Numbered from the stretch's first letter, positions 50,733-60,665 are shown. The stretch: 64,000 nucleotides of DNA from UBA830 sp002295635 (GCA_002295635.1 DBHK01000014.1:1-64000); one strand, 5' to 3'. Notes: generated by a model from the sequence alone, not told the origin. A program made the numbers and translations.

Positions 50733-51296
50733 CTATTTTCCTCCTTCGACATCTGCAGCAACGCGCATTCTTAAGATTTTATCCGGATTTGATACCGTCC
50801 CATTACGAGCTCCATCGCCCTTTTTGATCTTGTCGACGTATTCCATACCGGACTTGACCTTTCCCCATACTGAGTACTTGTTGTCCAGCCATTCTGAATC
50901 GCCAAGCATGATGAAAAACTGGCTGTCGGCGCTCGAAGGACTGGTTGCACGGGCCATTGATAAAATGCCGCGAACGTGTCTTTCTGACGAAAATTCAGGC
51001 GGTAAATTTTGTCCAGACCCACCGGTACCATCCCCGTCTGGATCACCAGTTTGAACCATAAATCCGTCAATTACTCGATGGAATGTAAGGCCATCGTAAA
51101 ACTTTTGTCGAACTAACTCCTTGATGCGGGCAACATGCTTAGGTGCAAGATCGGGCCGCATTTCGATGACGACGCGACCATCCTTTGTTTCAAGATAAAG
51201 CGTATTCTCAAGATCCGCTGACATTGAAGTCCCCATTGTTGTGATAAACAGCAGCAAACATATCCCGGCCGCTGTAAGCGATATCCGACCAGACAT
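50733..51296 (-). CDS. Cyclophilin-type peptidyl-prolyl cis-trans isomerase, exported
   Basis: 187 residues with a signal peptide (SLTAAGICLLLFITTMGTSMSA), so periplasmic. Cyclophilin core: FYDGLTFHRVIDGFMVQTGDPDGDGTGGSGQNLPPEF, with the catalytic Arg in FHRV and the Phe/Gln of FMVQTGDP, and ILSMARATSPSSADSQFFIMLG. It is a short bacterial form lacking the WLD tryptophan region at the usual place. It assists protein folding in the periplasm. It converges with tag. Confidence 0.95.
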   Translation of the reverse strand: MSGRISLTAAGICLLLFITTMGTSMSADLENTLYLETKDGRVVIEMRPDLAPKHVARIKELVRQKFYDGLTFHRVIDGFMVQTGDPDGDGTGGSGQNLPPEFSSERHVRGILSMARATSPSSADSQFFIMLGDSEWLDNKYSVWGKVKSGMEYVDKIKKGDGARNGTVSNPDKILRMRVAADVEGGK

Positions 51297-51388
51297 TTCT
51301 CTTCTCCAAGCTATCAGCGCCTTGTAACGCTGTATTATCCATTATCTAGCCCATTCCCCGTCAGCAGAAAACCGTATATCTTGCCAAA

Positions 51389-52387
51389 TCAGATGACAAA
51401 TTCTGTTAAAGCTTCGGGGGCATATAAGTCGTCGGGAGTAAGCTTACGATGCGTCACGCCCTGTTCATCGCAGTACTGCAAAAATGCTTCGATGGTCACC
51501 CGGCTGGAATCGATGCCGTAAGGCCATATTCCGTTATCCCCGAATACGGTGCCTGCTGTTCGCTCTGCGTTTACATAACCCCACGGCACCGGGATCTGCG
51601 ACGCCGTTACGCTCGTCAGCCTTGCGATGGACCGGTCGCGTGCTTCCTCAAACGCCGTCATTAGATTTCGAGCAATCCACGGGTATTCTTCATACACCTC
51701 ACGTTTGATCGCGACGGTATGCATAATAGGAAAGATACCAGTTTCCTCAAAATATGCTTCCTCTACTTCCCTGTAATTAGGAATCAGGCGAACGATATTG
51801 TTACTCTCTTCTCCGAACGCATGAGGGGGGTGTGCTGAAATCATACAGTCGATCTCGCCAGATAGAAGCATCTCAACTAGAGACCTTTCTGCCACCTGCG
51901 TATATTTCACACCGTTCGGAAGATTAAGGTTAGCCATTTCGACGCGGCCGGGCGCATTGACACCAGCTTGCACCCATTCAACTTCGTCGAGCTTGGCACC
52001 GCCTTGGTGATGTAACCATCCTCTGGCATATACAGTTGCCGTTTGTGACCATTCCGGGATACCAATACGTTTTCCCCTCAGGTCGGAAGATTTCTTTATG
52101 AATCCATCACCCCTTATATAAAATGCTGAATGTCGAAACACGCGGCTAATAAACACCGGAATTCCTGTAATTGGTGGATTGTCTTGGGACATAATCGAGC
52201 AATACTTCGCGAAGGATAGTTCCGACACATCCCACTCAAAAGATTTGGCAAAACGATAAAAGATCTCTTCGACCTCCATCTGAAGGTGCGTAATTTCAAT
52301 CCCTTTTGGTTTCACCAAACCTGACGAAATATCTCGGACATGATCATAATCCCATGTCGCCATTGTAAGGTGAATATCGTTATGCAT
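51389..52387 (-). CDS. 4,5-dihydroxyphthalate decarboxylase-like protein (periplasmic-binding fold, cytosolic)
   Basis: 332 residues with AAAGGAGA before the ATG. It has no signal peptide although the fold is NMT1/substrate-binding-like. Sequence blocks such as GIEITHLQMEVEEIFYRFAKSFEWDVSELSFAKY and VFISRVFRHSAFYIRG, with LRGKRIGIPEWSQTATVYARGWL, are those of the Pht5 group that decarboxylates 4,5-dihydroxyphthalate. In that group the fold serves as an enzyme rather than a transporter part. It is divergent from an AraC regulator and may decarboxylate a dihydroxylated ring acid. It could alternatively be an orphan binding protein. Confidence 0.8.
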   Translation of the reverse strand: MHNDIHLTMATWDYDHVRDISSGLVKPKGIEITHLQMEVEEIFYRFAKSFEWDVSELSFAKYCSIMSQDNPPITGIPVFISRVFRHSAFYIRGDGFIKKSSDLRGKRIGIPEWSQTATVYARGWLHHQGGAKLDEVEWVQAGVNAPGRVEMANLNLPNGVKYTQVAERSLVEMLLSGEIDCMISAHPPHAFGEESNNIVRLIPNYREVEEAYFEETGIFPIMHTVAIKREVYEEYPWIARNLMTAFEEARDRSIARLTSVTASQIPVPWGYVNAERTAGTVFGDNGIWPYGIDSSRVTIEAFLQYCDEQGVTHRKLTPDDLYAPEALTEFVI

Positions 52388-52883
52388 GCCGGTCTCCTTT
52401 ATGCATTATTGTGAGAGATGCAGCAGTTAGTCTAGGCCGACGATAACGCCGACAAACTGCGCCGAAATTAAGCCTATGAGAATAACCTTGGACCACTCTA
52501 CAAAGCCTCGCTGGTCAATCGGATACTATCCGATATAGCGATGTGGTTTCTCACAATACCCATAATTACAGTTATAAACGCTATAGCTGAGAATTTAAAT
52601 TACCCGGTCGAAATTGACGATTTGACCTAACGATAACCTCCGCATTGGCGTAACCCACTTGCCCTAAATTGCAGGAGCAGGCATGGTCGGTACGGAACAT
52701 GGTTGCATAGAGTTTAAGTAATGAACGAGACAGGTAATACCGTAATATCGGTAAGCCTTACTTGCATAAAAGTGCCACCCACCGGGGGCCAAATGTTATA
52801 GGCGTGACTTCAGCCTTGAGGCCTTTACAGAGAGGGGTCCATGCTTTTGATCAACTGCAGCAATATTAGTCTCTGACAGGGAT
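52388..52883. promoter_or_regulatory. Divergent regulatory region between decarboxylase-like and AraC genes
   Basis: About 500 bp with no coding frame I accept. TACCG and CGGTA flank TAATAT near 52740, a small dyad. The region presumably holds the promoters of both genes and the AraC protein's binding sites. Confidence 0.45.
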
Positions 52884-53882
52884 ATGTCTGACTTCGAACT
52901 TCCCTTACGTGGTTCAGTGTTTTTGGAAACATCTGATGCTGAGTTGGCGCGACGTGAGATGTCGAAAATTCTGGCGCCACACGCAATGATGCCAGCCGAT
53001 GACTCGCGCCCCTTCCTTGCAAGACATCATCACGCCCGCCTCGCCGGTATGTCAGTGAATTTCATTCAATACTCCCCTGGTGCATCGATTAGCGCTGATC
53101 TTTCTCGCCGCTTTTACCTAATCCATTACGTGCTCGGTGGCCAATGCCGCCTCGGACCAGAAACAGGTGGCCGTGTACTAACATCAGGCGATATCGCAGT
53201 GATCAATCCGACGGAACCATTTTCGCTCACAACAACAGCTGATTGCGGTCAGATCGTTATCAAACTTGAGTCCGCAGTACTGAACGATACAGCTCACAAG
53301 AGATTCGCCATTCCACAGCATCCGCCTATCCGCTTCGATCCGGCGATCCAGAGTCCGCAGGGTGAATCAGTCGCACTTGTCATCGACTTGATATGTAAAA
53401 AAGCTGACACTTTGTGCTCAGACGGCCTTGGCCCTAAGACCGAAGGTTTACTCGCCGAACTTTTTATTGTGACGCTGATTGAGTCCCTTCCTCACAACCA
53501 TTCTGCGGTCATCGCCTACAAGAGTAGTGATAGCGGGATTGCGCCGTGGTACGTTAAGCGGGTGGAGGAGTACCTTGACTTGCACGCTGAGAAAGACATC
53601 CGCATCCGTGACATGACTGCGATCGCCGGCGTTAGCGAACGTACACTCTATAACGGATTTCGCGTTTGGCGGGCTACATCACCCAAATCATATCTCAAAG
53701 CAGTGCGGCTCGATCGGGTGCGAACTGAATTGCTAGGTCTGAAAGCCAAGTCACGAAGCGTAAGCGAGATAGCTCGCGAGGCTGGCTTCCGGCATATGGG
53801 AAACTTCGCCCGAGATTACGGGAAGCGTTTTGGCGAAAGACCGTCAGATACGTTGCGCTATCGGTTAGCACCGAAAGAATAG
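52884..53882 (+). CDS. AraC-family transcriptional regulator
   Basis: 332 residues, AGGGAT upstream of the ATG. Residues 15-215 form the AraC-binding-like sensor (FLIHYVLGGQCRLGPETGGRVLTSGDIAVINPTEP type beta strands). Residues 235-332 are a double HTH: DIRIRDMTAIAGVSERTLYNGFRVWRATSPKSYL and SVSEIAREAGFRHMGNFARDYGKRFGERPSDTLR. The sensor resembles those of AraC proteins that control aromatic catabolism (XylS/BenR-like). It is divergent from the decarboxylase-like gene, its likely target. Confidence 0.93.
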   Translation: MSDFELPLRGSVFLETSDAELARREMSKILAPHAMMPADDSRPFLARHHHARLAGMSVNFIQYSPGASISADLSRRFYLIHYVLGGQCRLGPETGGRVLTSGDIAVINPTEPFSLTTTADCGQIVIKLESAVLNDTAHKRFAIPQHPPIRFDPAIQSPQGESVALVIDLICKKADTLCSDGLGPKTEGLLAELFIVTLIESLPHNHSAVIAYKSSDSGIAPWYVKRVEEYLDLHAEKDIRIRDMTAIAGVSERTLYNGFRVWRATSPKSYLKAVRLDRVRTELLGLKAKSRSVSEIAREAGFRHMGNFARDYGKRFGERPSDTLRYRLAPKE

Positions 53883-54016
53883 GCTTAATTGTGCAGCGGA
53901 GTGTATTGAATTGCATTTTTTGGATATATTTTTCTTTAAAGCTGCATGCATCTACATATTTTTAGGGATAAATTAGGTCTAAGAAGTTTTTCGACGATTG
54001 CAGTACAGGGATATCC

Positions 54017-54940
54017 ATGGCCGCCACGTCAGATATAGACCCGGAAGACGCAAAGAAAGCCATTCTGGAATACTGCCTAAAAAAGGGTGCACTAGTCGCA
54101 GGGATCGCAGATATCGAAGTCGTTAACAGGATCGCGCCGGAGGGACACCGACCCTCAGACCTATGGCCGCGCGCAAAATCTATCATCTCCCTCGGTGTCG
54201 GTGGCCAAACGCAAGGGGCTTGGGCTGTACCCGCCAAGGCCCTTGGATATTTTGGATCCACCGAAGTTAGAGCATATACAGTCGCCTACGGTGCCGCTTT
54301 CTATATTGAGAACAAATTCGGAAAGCGCGCCATTTATTGCCCGCCGGATATGGACACGGAAGCTGGCCCGCGGGTCCCGTTTCAGAGCCTAAAGCTTCAC
54401 GCTGAGATCGCCGGGATCGGAGCACGATCGCTGGCAGGTGATATCCTCCTTCACCCAGAATTTGGTTACATGTATTTTGCTTCTGTCTTCACTGAACTGG
54501 AACTTCCTCCCGATCAACCGATGCAGGACAACCCATGCCCGACTTCATCATGCATCGACCTGTTCCGCAAGTCTGGTCAGACTCCCTGCATGAAATTTTG
54601 TCCAGTCCAGTGTTTATCCGGAGATATCGACGAAGACGGTAACCAGCTCGAAATGCGCTACGACATGGCATCCTGTGCCGAAATGACCCAACAGTTCGAA
54701 GCAATCCCGGGGGTTCTTGCAGATGCAATTCGGGCAGAAGACGAAGAAGAACGGGAAGACCTGTTGTTCGACGCTGAGAATAAAATACTCTGGTACAAAA
54801 TGTCAGTAGGCTCCGGTGGCTTACTTGGTCAGTGTTTTGAGTGTATGCGAGTATGCCCTATTGCTAACCAGTCACCACAGGCCGATCCTATACGTCGGCA
54901 CCAGACTAGGTTGGCCGCTGAGGCGGAGCCTGGCCAATGA
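54017..54940 (+). CDS. 4Fe-4S protein related to reductive dehalogenases/epoxyqueuosine reductase
   Basis: 307 residues, no signal peptide. The central fold and the ferredoxin tail resemble the QueG/RdhA superfamily. Cysteine sets: CPTSSC, then CMKFCPVQC, and later CFECMRVCPIAN. The first cluster does not follow the usual CxxCxxCxxxC spacing. No cobalamin-binding motif can be recognised. Its stop overlaps the acyl-CoA ligase start by 4 bases, so it works with that enzyme, perhaps reducing a CoA-linked or halogenated substrate. Homologues with this context are annotated loosely as reductive dehalogenase-like. Confidence 0.75.
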   Translation: MAATSDIDPEDAKKAILEYCLKKGALVAGIADIEVVNRIAPEGHRPSDLWPRAKSIISLGVGGQTQGAWAVPAKALGYFGSTEVRAYTVAYGAAFYIENKFGKRAIYCPPDMDTEAGPRVPFQSLKLHAEIAGIGARSLAGDILLHPEFGYMYFASVFTELELPPDQPMQDNPCPTSSCIDLFRKSGQTPCMKFCPVQCLSGDIDEDGNQLEMRYDMASCAEMTQQFEAIPGVLADAIRAEDEEEREDLLFDAENKILWYKMSVGSGGLLGQCFECMRVCPIANQSPQADPIRRHQTRLAAEAEPGQ

Positions 54941-56928
54941 CCCGCGGTCTCAAGCGCAGCCAGATTGGCATGTCTGAAGAGATGATCCAAACATATGGCG
55001 AGTCAATCTTCGAGATGAGCCATAACATTCAGGTCCGGCGCGGCGACGCGGTTCGCAAGCTAGATTGGAAACAAATTGAGTCAACTCGCGCCGACCGTGG
55101 TATGTCCGACGCCGAGCTCGCTCGGCAGCTAGGCCTGACGCATGACCAGGTTACTTATATCCGGACCATTATGGAACGTAGAAAATTCAAACGGCATAAC
55201 TATCACCGCCTATACGATCTAGGAGGTGGACGACGCTTCCGTAGCGAGAGGTTTGTACCACATAGCGAACGTTTCGAGTACCGCCCAGAGGCGCTGGATC
55301 TTCGTAAAGCTCTCGACTTCGATCCTCGGATAGCATCAAAGCACCTTCGTCTTGGAAACTGGAATGGTGATACCGTCGCTAATTGGGTTCAGAAGTGGGC
55401 GACGGAGAAACCCGAAGCCAATGCCGTTATAGACAGTAGCGGCGAAACCACGTTTAAGCAGATCTACGAGGACGCTTTGCGATTGGCCAATAGCCTTCTC
55501 GAACTTGGTATTCGCAAGGGCGACGTTGTGGCGATCCAACTTCCTAATACGACCGAATTCATGACTGTCTACTTTGCCGTTTGCATGATGGGTGGCGTTT
55601 TGTCGACAATGCATATGCCCTACCGCTCTGGCGAATTAAAGCCGTTACTTACACACGGCAGCGCGCGAGCCATTGTTTGCAATAGCAGAACCAATTATTA
55701 CGACGCGCCATCAGAAATGTTGGGGCTCTGCGACCGGGTGGATACCCTTGACCATGTAATCGTTGCGTCCGAATCCGCTCCAGCTGGCACACTCTCGTTA
55801 CATCGATTAATTCGAGAAGGCACCAAAGATCAGATAGAAAATCCGCCGGTCGCATCGGATCCCGCTATACTTTGCTTCACATCTGGAACGTCGTCCGCGC
55901 CGAAAGCTGTCGTGCATAGCTACCAGACCATGTTGGCAAATAACCGGATCGCGGCTCCGATCTATAACATGACAAATGATGACATTGTCCTCGGCGGCCC
56001 ACCATTCACGCATGCATTCGGCATTTGTGTGATGAACCTCACACTTATGGTCGGCGCGGCCAGCTTAATGATGCCGGCTTTTTCTCCAAAATCCCTGATC
56101 GAACTGATAGAAACGTCTAAGCCAACGGTTATTTTCGTTGCACCCGCTCATGTCGCGGCATGTCTGAAGGAAGGTTCACTGAAAAGTGGAAATTTATCTT
56201 CGGTACGCATTGCAACTATTTCTGGCGCCGCTTGCCCACCGAACATTGCCTATGCTCTGGAAAATGCAATGCCGCGCGGTTCGGTGGGTCAGATGTGGGG
56301 AATGACAGAGTGCTTTATGGGCCTTCATACACCGTTTGACGCGCCAGCCAATGTGAGATGCGAAAGCCTCGGAGATGTAACTCCCACTTTCGAAGTGCGT
56401 ATAATTAGCGAAAATGGATCGGCGATCGCTGACAATATCGAGGGAGCTCTAGAAATACGTGGGTGTTCCGTAGTTGCCCGTTACTTCAATAATGAAGAAT
56501 CAAACCGTACGGCATTTACCGGTGACGGTTGGTTCCGGACGGGTGACCTCGCCACTAGGGGGCTAGATGGACTCCTCCGGATAACGGGTAGAGAAAAGGA
56601 CTTAATCAATCGCGGAGGGATCAAGATCAATCCAACCGATATCGAAGCGGTTATCGACACCCACCCTTCAGTTGTAATGTCAGCTATCACACCGTTACCA
56701 GATGAGGTCCTTGGCGAGCGTCTTTGTCTGTACGTTCAGCTTAAACCGAATGAGGCTCTCAGCTTGGAACAGATCTGCGAATGGCTCAGCGAAAACCAAA
56801 TTGCTAAAATGAGATGGCCCGAGCGGTTAGAGATCGTTACACAAATGCCGATGACCCCTACGAAGAAAATTATCAAAGGAGCCCTTATAACAGGGCAGGT
56901 AGATTTAAAAAATAATGCTAATAAATAG
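54937..56928 (+). CDS. Acyl/aryl-CoA ligase with N-terminal helix-turn-helix domain
   Basis: 663 residues, about 110 longer than usual at the amino end. Residues 40-90 contain a helix-turn-helix-like stretch (MSDAELARQLGLTHDQVTYIRTIMERR). Residues 135-660 are a complete adenylate-forming ligase: P-loop LCFTSGTSSAPKAVVHS, GMTE (QMWGMTECFMG), YRTGD equivalent GWFRTGDLA and the late lysine TPTKKIIKG. It activates a carboxylic acid to its CoA ester. The ATGA overlap with the Fe-S gene shows co-translation. The DNA-binding role of the extra domain is inference from the motif. Confidence 0.88.
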   Translation: MTRGLKRSQIGMSEEMIQTYGESIFEMSHNIQVRRGDAVRKLDWKQIESTRADRGMSDAELARQLGLTHDQVTYIRTIMERRKFKRHNYHRLYDLGGGRRFRSERFVPHSERFEYRPEALDLRKALDFDPRIASKHLRLGNWNGDTVANWVQKWATEKPEANAVIDSSGETTFKQIYEDALRLANSLLELGIRKGDVVAIQLPNTTEFMTVYFAVCMMGGVLSTMHMPYRSGELKPLLTHGSARAIVCNSRTNYYDAPSEMLGLCDRVDTLDHVIVASESAPAGTLSLHRLIREGTKDQIENPPVASDPAILCFTSGTSSAPKAVVHSYQTMLANNRIAAPIYNMTNDDIVLGGPPFTHAFGICVMNLTLMVGAASLMMPAFSPKSLIELIETSKPTVIFVAPAHVAACLKEGSLKSGNLSSVRIATISGAACPPNIAYALENAMPRGSVGQMWGMTECFMGLHTPFDAPANVRCESLGDVTPTFEVRIISENGSAIADNIEGALEIRGCSVVARYFNNEESNRTAFTGDGWFRTGDLATRGLDGLLRITGREKDLINRGGIKINPTDIEAVIDTHPSVVMSAITPLPDEVLGERLCLYVQLKPNEALSLEQICEWLSENQIAKMRWPERLEIVTQMPMTPTKKIIKGALITGQVDLKNNANK

Positions 56929-57190
56929 CAATAAACTGATTGCCTATAATGCTTCGCCGTTAATAGACGAAAAAGAGCAGCCAACTAAAGTTACCTGACG
57001 AGAATTACAGACTGGAGATACGTTTCAATGTAATTTTCCCGGTTCGATAGTTATACCAGGCTCACCATTTCCAACATACTGCAATTTGCAAACTCTATTT
57101 TAGAAGCCGTATCAATCCACCTGGTCATATAAAAACAATAACTATGCTGAGTTTACTGGGTAAAGTTTTCGTTAAAGAGAGGCTACTCTG

Positions 57191-57880
57191 ATGTCATTGG
57201 ATTTTTCTCCTTGGGTACCACCGTCTATCACTATACAACACAGCGTAGATCGCTTCCCTGTCCGGCGTATATACACAATAGGCCGAAATTACTCGGATCA
57301 TGCGGCGGAGACGGGCCTCGGAAATAATGGCGCTTCTGTTCCTGGTGTTTCACTTAAGCCTGCGGACTCCGTAATAGGCAACCATGATACGCTCATATAT
57401 CCGCCAGCTACCCAGCACCTTGACCCAGAAGTGGAAATGGTAATCGCTATCGGAACGGCTGGTAACAATATTGAGCCGGAGAATGCGTTAGAGCACATCT
57501 TCGGTTATGCAGTAGGGTTGGATGTAATCCGAAGGGATGTTATGCGTGAATGTATTGCTAACGAACATTCCTGGGATCTTTGCAAAAGCTTTTCCGGCGC
57601 ATCCCCTGTCGGGGATATCGCTTCTGCTTCGGATATCGGACACCCGATCAATGGCGAAATCAGCCTCCGGGTAAACGGAGAACTACGGCAGGCCGGTGAT
57701 ATCGCAAGCCTAATCTGGAACCCAGCGAATATCGTTTCAAATCTCTCCCGCTATGGCACCCTAGAACCCGGTGATCTCATTTTTACGGGGACCCCAAAGG
57801 GTCCAAGACCGGTCGAACGCGGGGATCTCCTTGAAGCCTCTATGGCTGGCGTGGGATTCCTAAACGTTCGAGTTGGCTAA
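57191..57880 (+). CDS. Fumarylacetoacetate hydrolase (FAH) family protein
   Basis: 229 residues, GAGAGG before the ATG. The FAH fold is shown by IYTIGRNYSDHAAETG, the metal-site acids in DPEVEMVIAIG, GYAVGLDVIRRDV and LIFTGTPKGPRPVERGD near the end. Members hydrolyse C-C bonds of 2,4-dioxo acids, or act as isomerases/hydratases in homoprotocatechuate-type pathways, or decarboxylate oxaloacetate. The surrounding ring-catabolism genes make a ring-cleavage product a plausible substrate. It is a single gene between longer gaps. Confidence 0.92.
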   Translation: MSLDFSPWVPPSITIQHSVDRFPVRRIYTIGRNYSDHAAETGLGNNGASVPGVSLKPADSVIGNHDTLIYPPATQHLDPEVEMVIAIGTAGNNIEPENALEHIFGYAVGLDVIRRDVMRECIANEHSWDLCKSFSGASPVGDIASASDIGHPINGEISLRVNGELRQAGDIASLIWNPANIVSNLSRYGTLEPGDLIFTGTPKGPRPVERGDLLEASMAGVGFLNVRVG

Positions 57881-58160
57881 CCCCCCGAACGGCACAGTAA
57901 ACTTGTCCGGATCATGCCATTTTTCGAGGGCAATTATGGCACGGCCCTCACCAATTAATAACCAAATTTAATGCGTCGAGACCAGATTAAAGGACTATAA
58001 CTCTTTTGCTTCTCTGGCTCAGACCTACGGAATTTAGAAGCCATTACATCGCGTTGATTCCTATATATAGGAAAGTGCCGGTTGATGGCTGTATTATACT
58101 GATTCGAGATTTCTCACATTTGCCCATTGCCGCCGTAATGTAATGGCGGTGAAATAGGGT

Positions 58161-59054
58161 ATGAAAAATTCCTCTCAGGTTACTGGTTATTTTATTGTTG
58201 TTATCGGCGCCCTTGCATTCGCCGGTAACAACGTATTTGCAGTTCTCTCATACGAGGCTGGGACTACGCCGCTCACGTTGATCACTGGCCGAATGATCTT
58301 CACGCTAATCGCTTTGACTTTGATCATGAAGCTTCTCGGGCTAACCATTCCACTGCCCAAAAAAGAGAGGAACGCAGCGCTCGGGCTAGGTCTACTGAAT
58401 GGGGCCATGGCATTCTGTCTAATGTCGGCTTTTGATTATGTCGCCGTTGGACTGGCGGTCCTCGTTTTCTATTTATATCCTCTACTCACAGGTATATCTG
58501 CCTGGATAACTGGACAGGAAAGACTAAATACTGGGTTGGTTGTCGGACTGATCGGCGGATTTGTTGGACTAGCGCTAGCCCTAGAAATTACCGGGGATTC
58601 AGCTAACTCGATCGGGGTAACGCTGGCAGGTTCCGCAGCACTCTTGATGGCAGCTACTGCCTTGTTGAGCGCCCGCGTACTTAAAACAGACAATGCTCGA
58701 TCAGTCACACTTCATATGCATATTTCCGCGGCAGCGATGTTTGTCATTGTATCGATTATCCTTGGAGAACTAAGCCTGCCCGAAACTTCACTAGGGTGGA
58801 TTGCGTACCTGAGTGTACCGGTATTCTACACAATTGCGATTGCCTCTTTTTTCACAGGAATAGCGCACATCGGTGCAGTTCGAACCTCACTGGTCATGAA
58901 TCTGGAACCAATAGGTAGTATCGCTCTTGGCTTTCTCTTGCTCGGTCAGATCCTGTCGCCGCGTCAACTCCTCGGTGCAGCTATTGTAATCGTTGCGGTG
59001 ACGGCAATTAAATGGCTTGGCGGGAAGCCGAAAGCCACTCCCCCAACTGAATAA
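58161..59054 (+). CDS. EamA-family (DMT) transporter
   Basis: 297 residues with about ten membrane segments in two EamA repeats (opening GYFIVVIGALAFAGNNVFAVLSYEAG; second half closing NLEPIGSIALGFLLLGQILSPRQLLGAAIVIVAV). These proteins export or import small metabolites across the inner membrane. The substrate cannot be told. A small stem (CCGCC/GGCGG, 58130-58149) lies just upstream of the ATG. Confidence 0.93.
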   Translation: MKNSSQVTGYFIVVIGALAFAGNNVFAVLSYEAGTTPLTLITGRMIFTLIALTLIMKLLGLTIPLPKKERNAALGLGLLNGAMAFCLMSAFDYVAVGLAVLVFYLYPLLTGISAWITGQERLNTGLVVGLIGGFVGLALALEITGDSANSIGVTLAGSAALLMAATALLSARVLKTDNARSVTLHMHISAAAMFVIVSIILGELSLPETSLGWIAYLSVPVFYTIAIASFFTGIAHIGAVRTSLVMNLEPIGSIALGFLLLGQILSPRQLLGAAIVIVAVTAIKWLGGKPKATPPTE

Positions 59055-59213
59055 GGATCACTATAGGGAACACTTTTATCTCCCGGGGTCAAAGAAAGGG
59101 TGGATGCTAATTTTGTGGGTATCGGGAGCAGCGCCAATTTTTATTATAACCCAACTTGCGTGTATGCCTCAGAAATTCCACACTCCCTATCAGGGATTTA
59201 TTCGGAGTGGGTC

Positions 59214-59636
59214 ATGAGTAAGAAAATTGAAAATATCCATTGGCCGGATGCGCCCGATCTGTGGATGCCTTATGCGCCCGCTATAAAGGTTACGGGAGGT
59301 TGTCATGTTCATTTTGCGGGTGTTACAGCAGCGCCTGTTTACCACCATCATCCACATCGGCCGGAAGAATTTGACTCGATGCCCGCCGATATGGGCGGCC
59401 AGACCCGCGCCGCCCTACAAAACCTCCAAAAAGGGCTCGATGCTGTAGGTGCTAGTTTCGCTGACATAGTCACCGCTTCACGCTTCGTTACCGACCTGTC
59501 TAATCAGGATTTAATGAATAAAGTTTGGGCCGAGTACTTTGGCGATGCCAAGCCTGCAACAACAACGGTTCAGATCGTTCAACTCGCAACCGACCCTCGT
59601 TGTTTGATCGAAATCAACGCCATTGCCGTAGTCTAA
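59214..59636 (+). CDS. RidA-family protein
   Basis: 140 residues from the ATG at 59214, with GGAG upstream. A frame from 59100 extends farther left without support. It has the RidA/YjgF/Rid fold: AGVTAAPVYHHHPHRPEE in the first half, GGQTRAALQNLQKGLDAVGASFADIVTASRFVTDLS and VQLATDPRCLIEINAIAVV at the end, keeping the arginine in DPRCLIEINAIA that binds the substrate carboxylate. The His-rich insertion near residue 42 is unusual. Rid proteins hydrolyse reactive enamines or imines. Some act in aromatic amine catabolism. Confidence 0.88.
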   Translation: MSKKIENIHWPDAPDLWMPYAPAIKVTGGCHVHFAGVTAAPVYHHHPHRPEEFDSMPADMGGQTRAALQNLQKGLDAVGASFADIVTASRFVTDLSNQDLMNKVWAEYFGDAKPATTTVQIVQLATDPRCLIEINAIAVV

Positions 59637-60665
59637 CGGTAAATAGAAAATTCGACGCGGAAATCTTCGATTAGAGGACTCCCCGGCTTATCGTAATTTG
59701 GAATGATGCCAATTATGTTCAGACTATCCGCCCTGATACATCAAGCTAAGTTACTGGTTGGGCGCTTTGGCAGAACATACGGGAAGATATAAGGATCGCG
59801 AATAGGAGCACAATAACGGCCCGAAATTCTTTTGTTAGCGCCAGCTTTTTTTTAACGTAGCCCGAGTCGTCGGAGACAATTCTAACAAACGCAAATCGAG
59901 CACCACAAAAGAAAAAAAACCGCGTTCGGCCGGGCTGCACCAATACTATATTCACCCGCAGAACGTCACGTCGTTGATCAAGATGGTACCCCGCTACTAA
60001 TTTATTTTCGTCTTCCGTTTGAATGTTGAGGGTCCTACACCCTGCGTAATCTTGGTACCGAACCGCGATTCAACGAATGTAGATTTCATAACTCTCTCGG
60101 ATATTTGTTTACGCCGAGGCATGGTATCTTTCGCGTATAATGTCCCCGGCCAAGGGCAAATTCAATAACACCCGTTCCTCGCGGATAGATACGAGAACTC
60201 CATTCTAACCGAATTTGAAGCAATCGCAGGCAGACGAAAATCGGCGCTACCCATATCGGGAGGTTCGATCTAAGCCTTAGCGAATTTTAAATTCTTCGGG
60301 CGGCCGCTGCAGAACCTAAAATAGAAGCACTGACTGTTTTCGGCGGCACCTAAGATATGAGTGAATGAAAACCATGTCCAAAACTATCCTCGACGGATCT
60401 CTCTGGGAGACTGACAGCACATCTTACGATGACGCGCGCAAAAAATTAGGCCCAGTACTGTTGAAGATTGTATCGGCGAGATTAACTGTCCCACAATTAT
60501 TGTGCACGATAAGCGCAATAGTATCTTCCGCTTCCCTCAAGCGGAGCGGTTCGCGAGGCGTCGAAACTAAGATATACATATACGAAACTGCTGTTCGTTG
60601 CTTTCGCAACAAGTTTTTTCAATAACGCACCTTGATGGCGGACTAGTTCTCCGGCACTCTGTAAG
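59637..60665. other. About 1 kb without a supportable gene
   Basis: Short frames exist (for example 60365-60625 on the plus strand, about 86 codons), but none has a ribosome site or a recognisable domain, and none is continued by a frameshift I can see. The stretch may be a decayed gene or a long regulatory region. Confidence 0.5.

Noticed and set aside
51389..52387. ABC transporter binding protein
   Set aside because: No signal peptide and no transporter genes nearby. Sequence blocks fit the Pht5 decarboxylase group better.
60365..60625. 86-codon plus-strand frame
   Set aside because: No ribosome site and no recognisable domain. A minus-strand frame covers the same stretch equally well.
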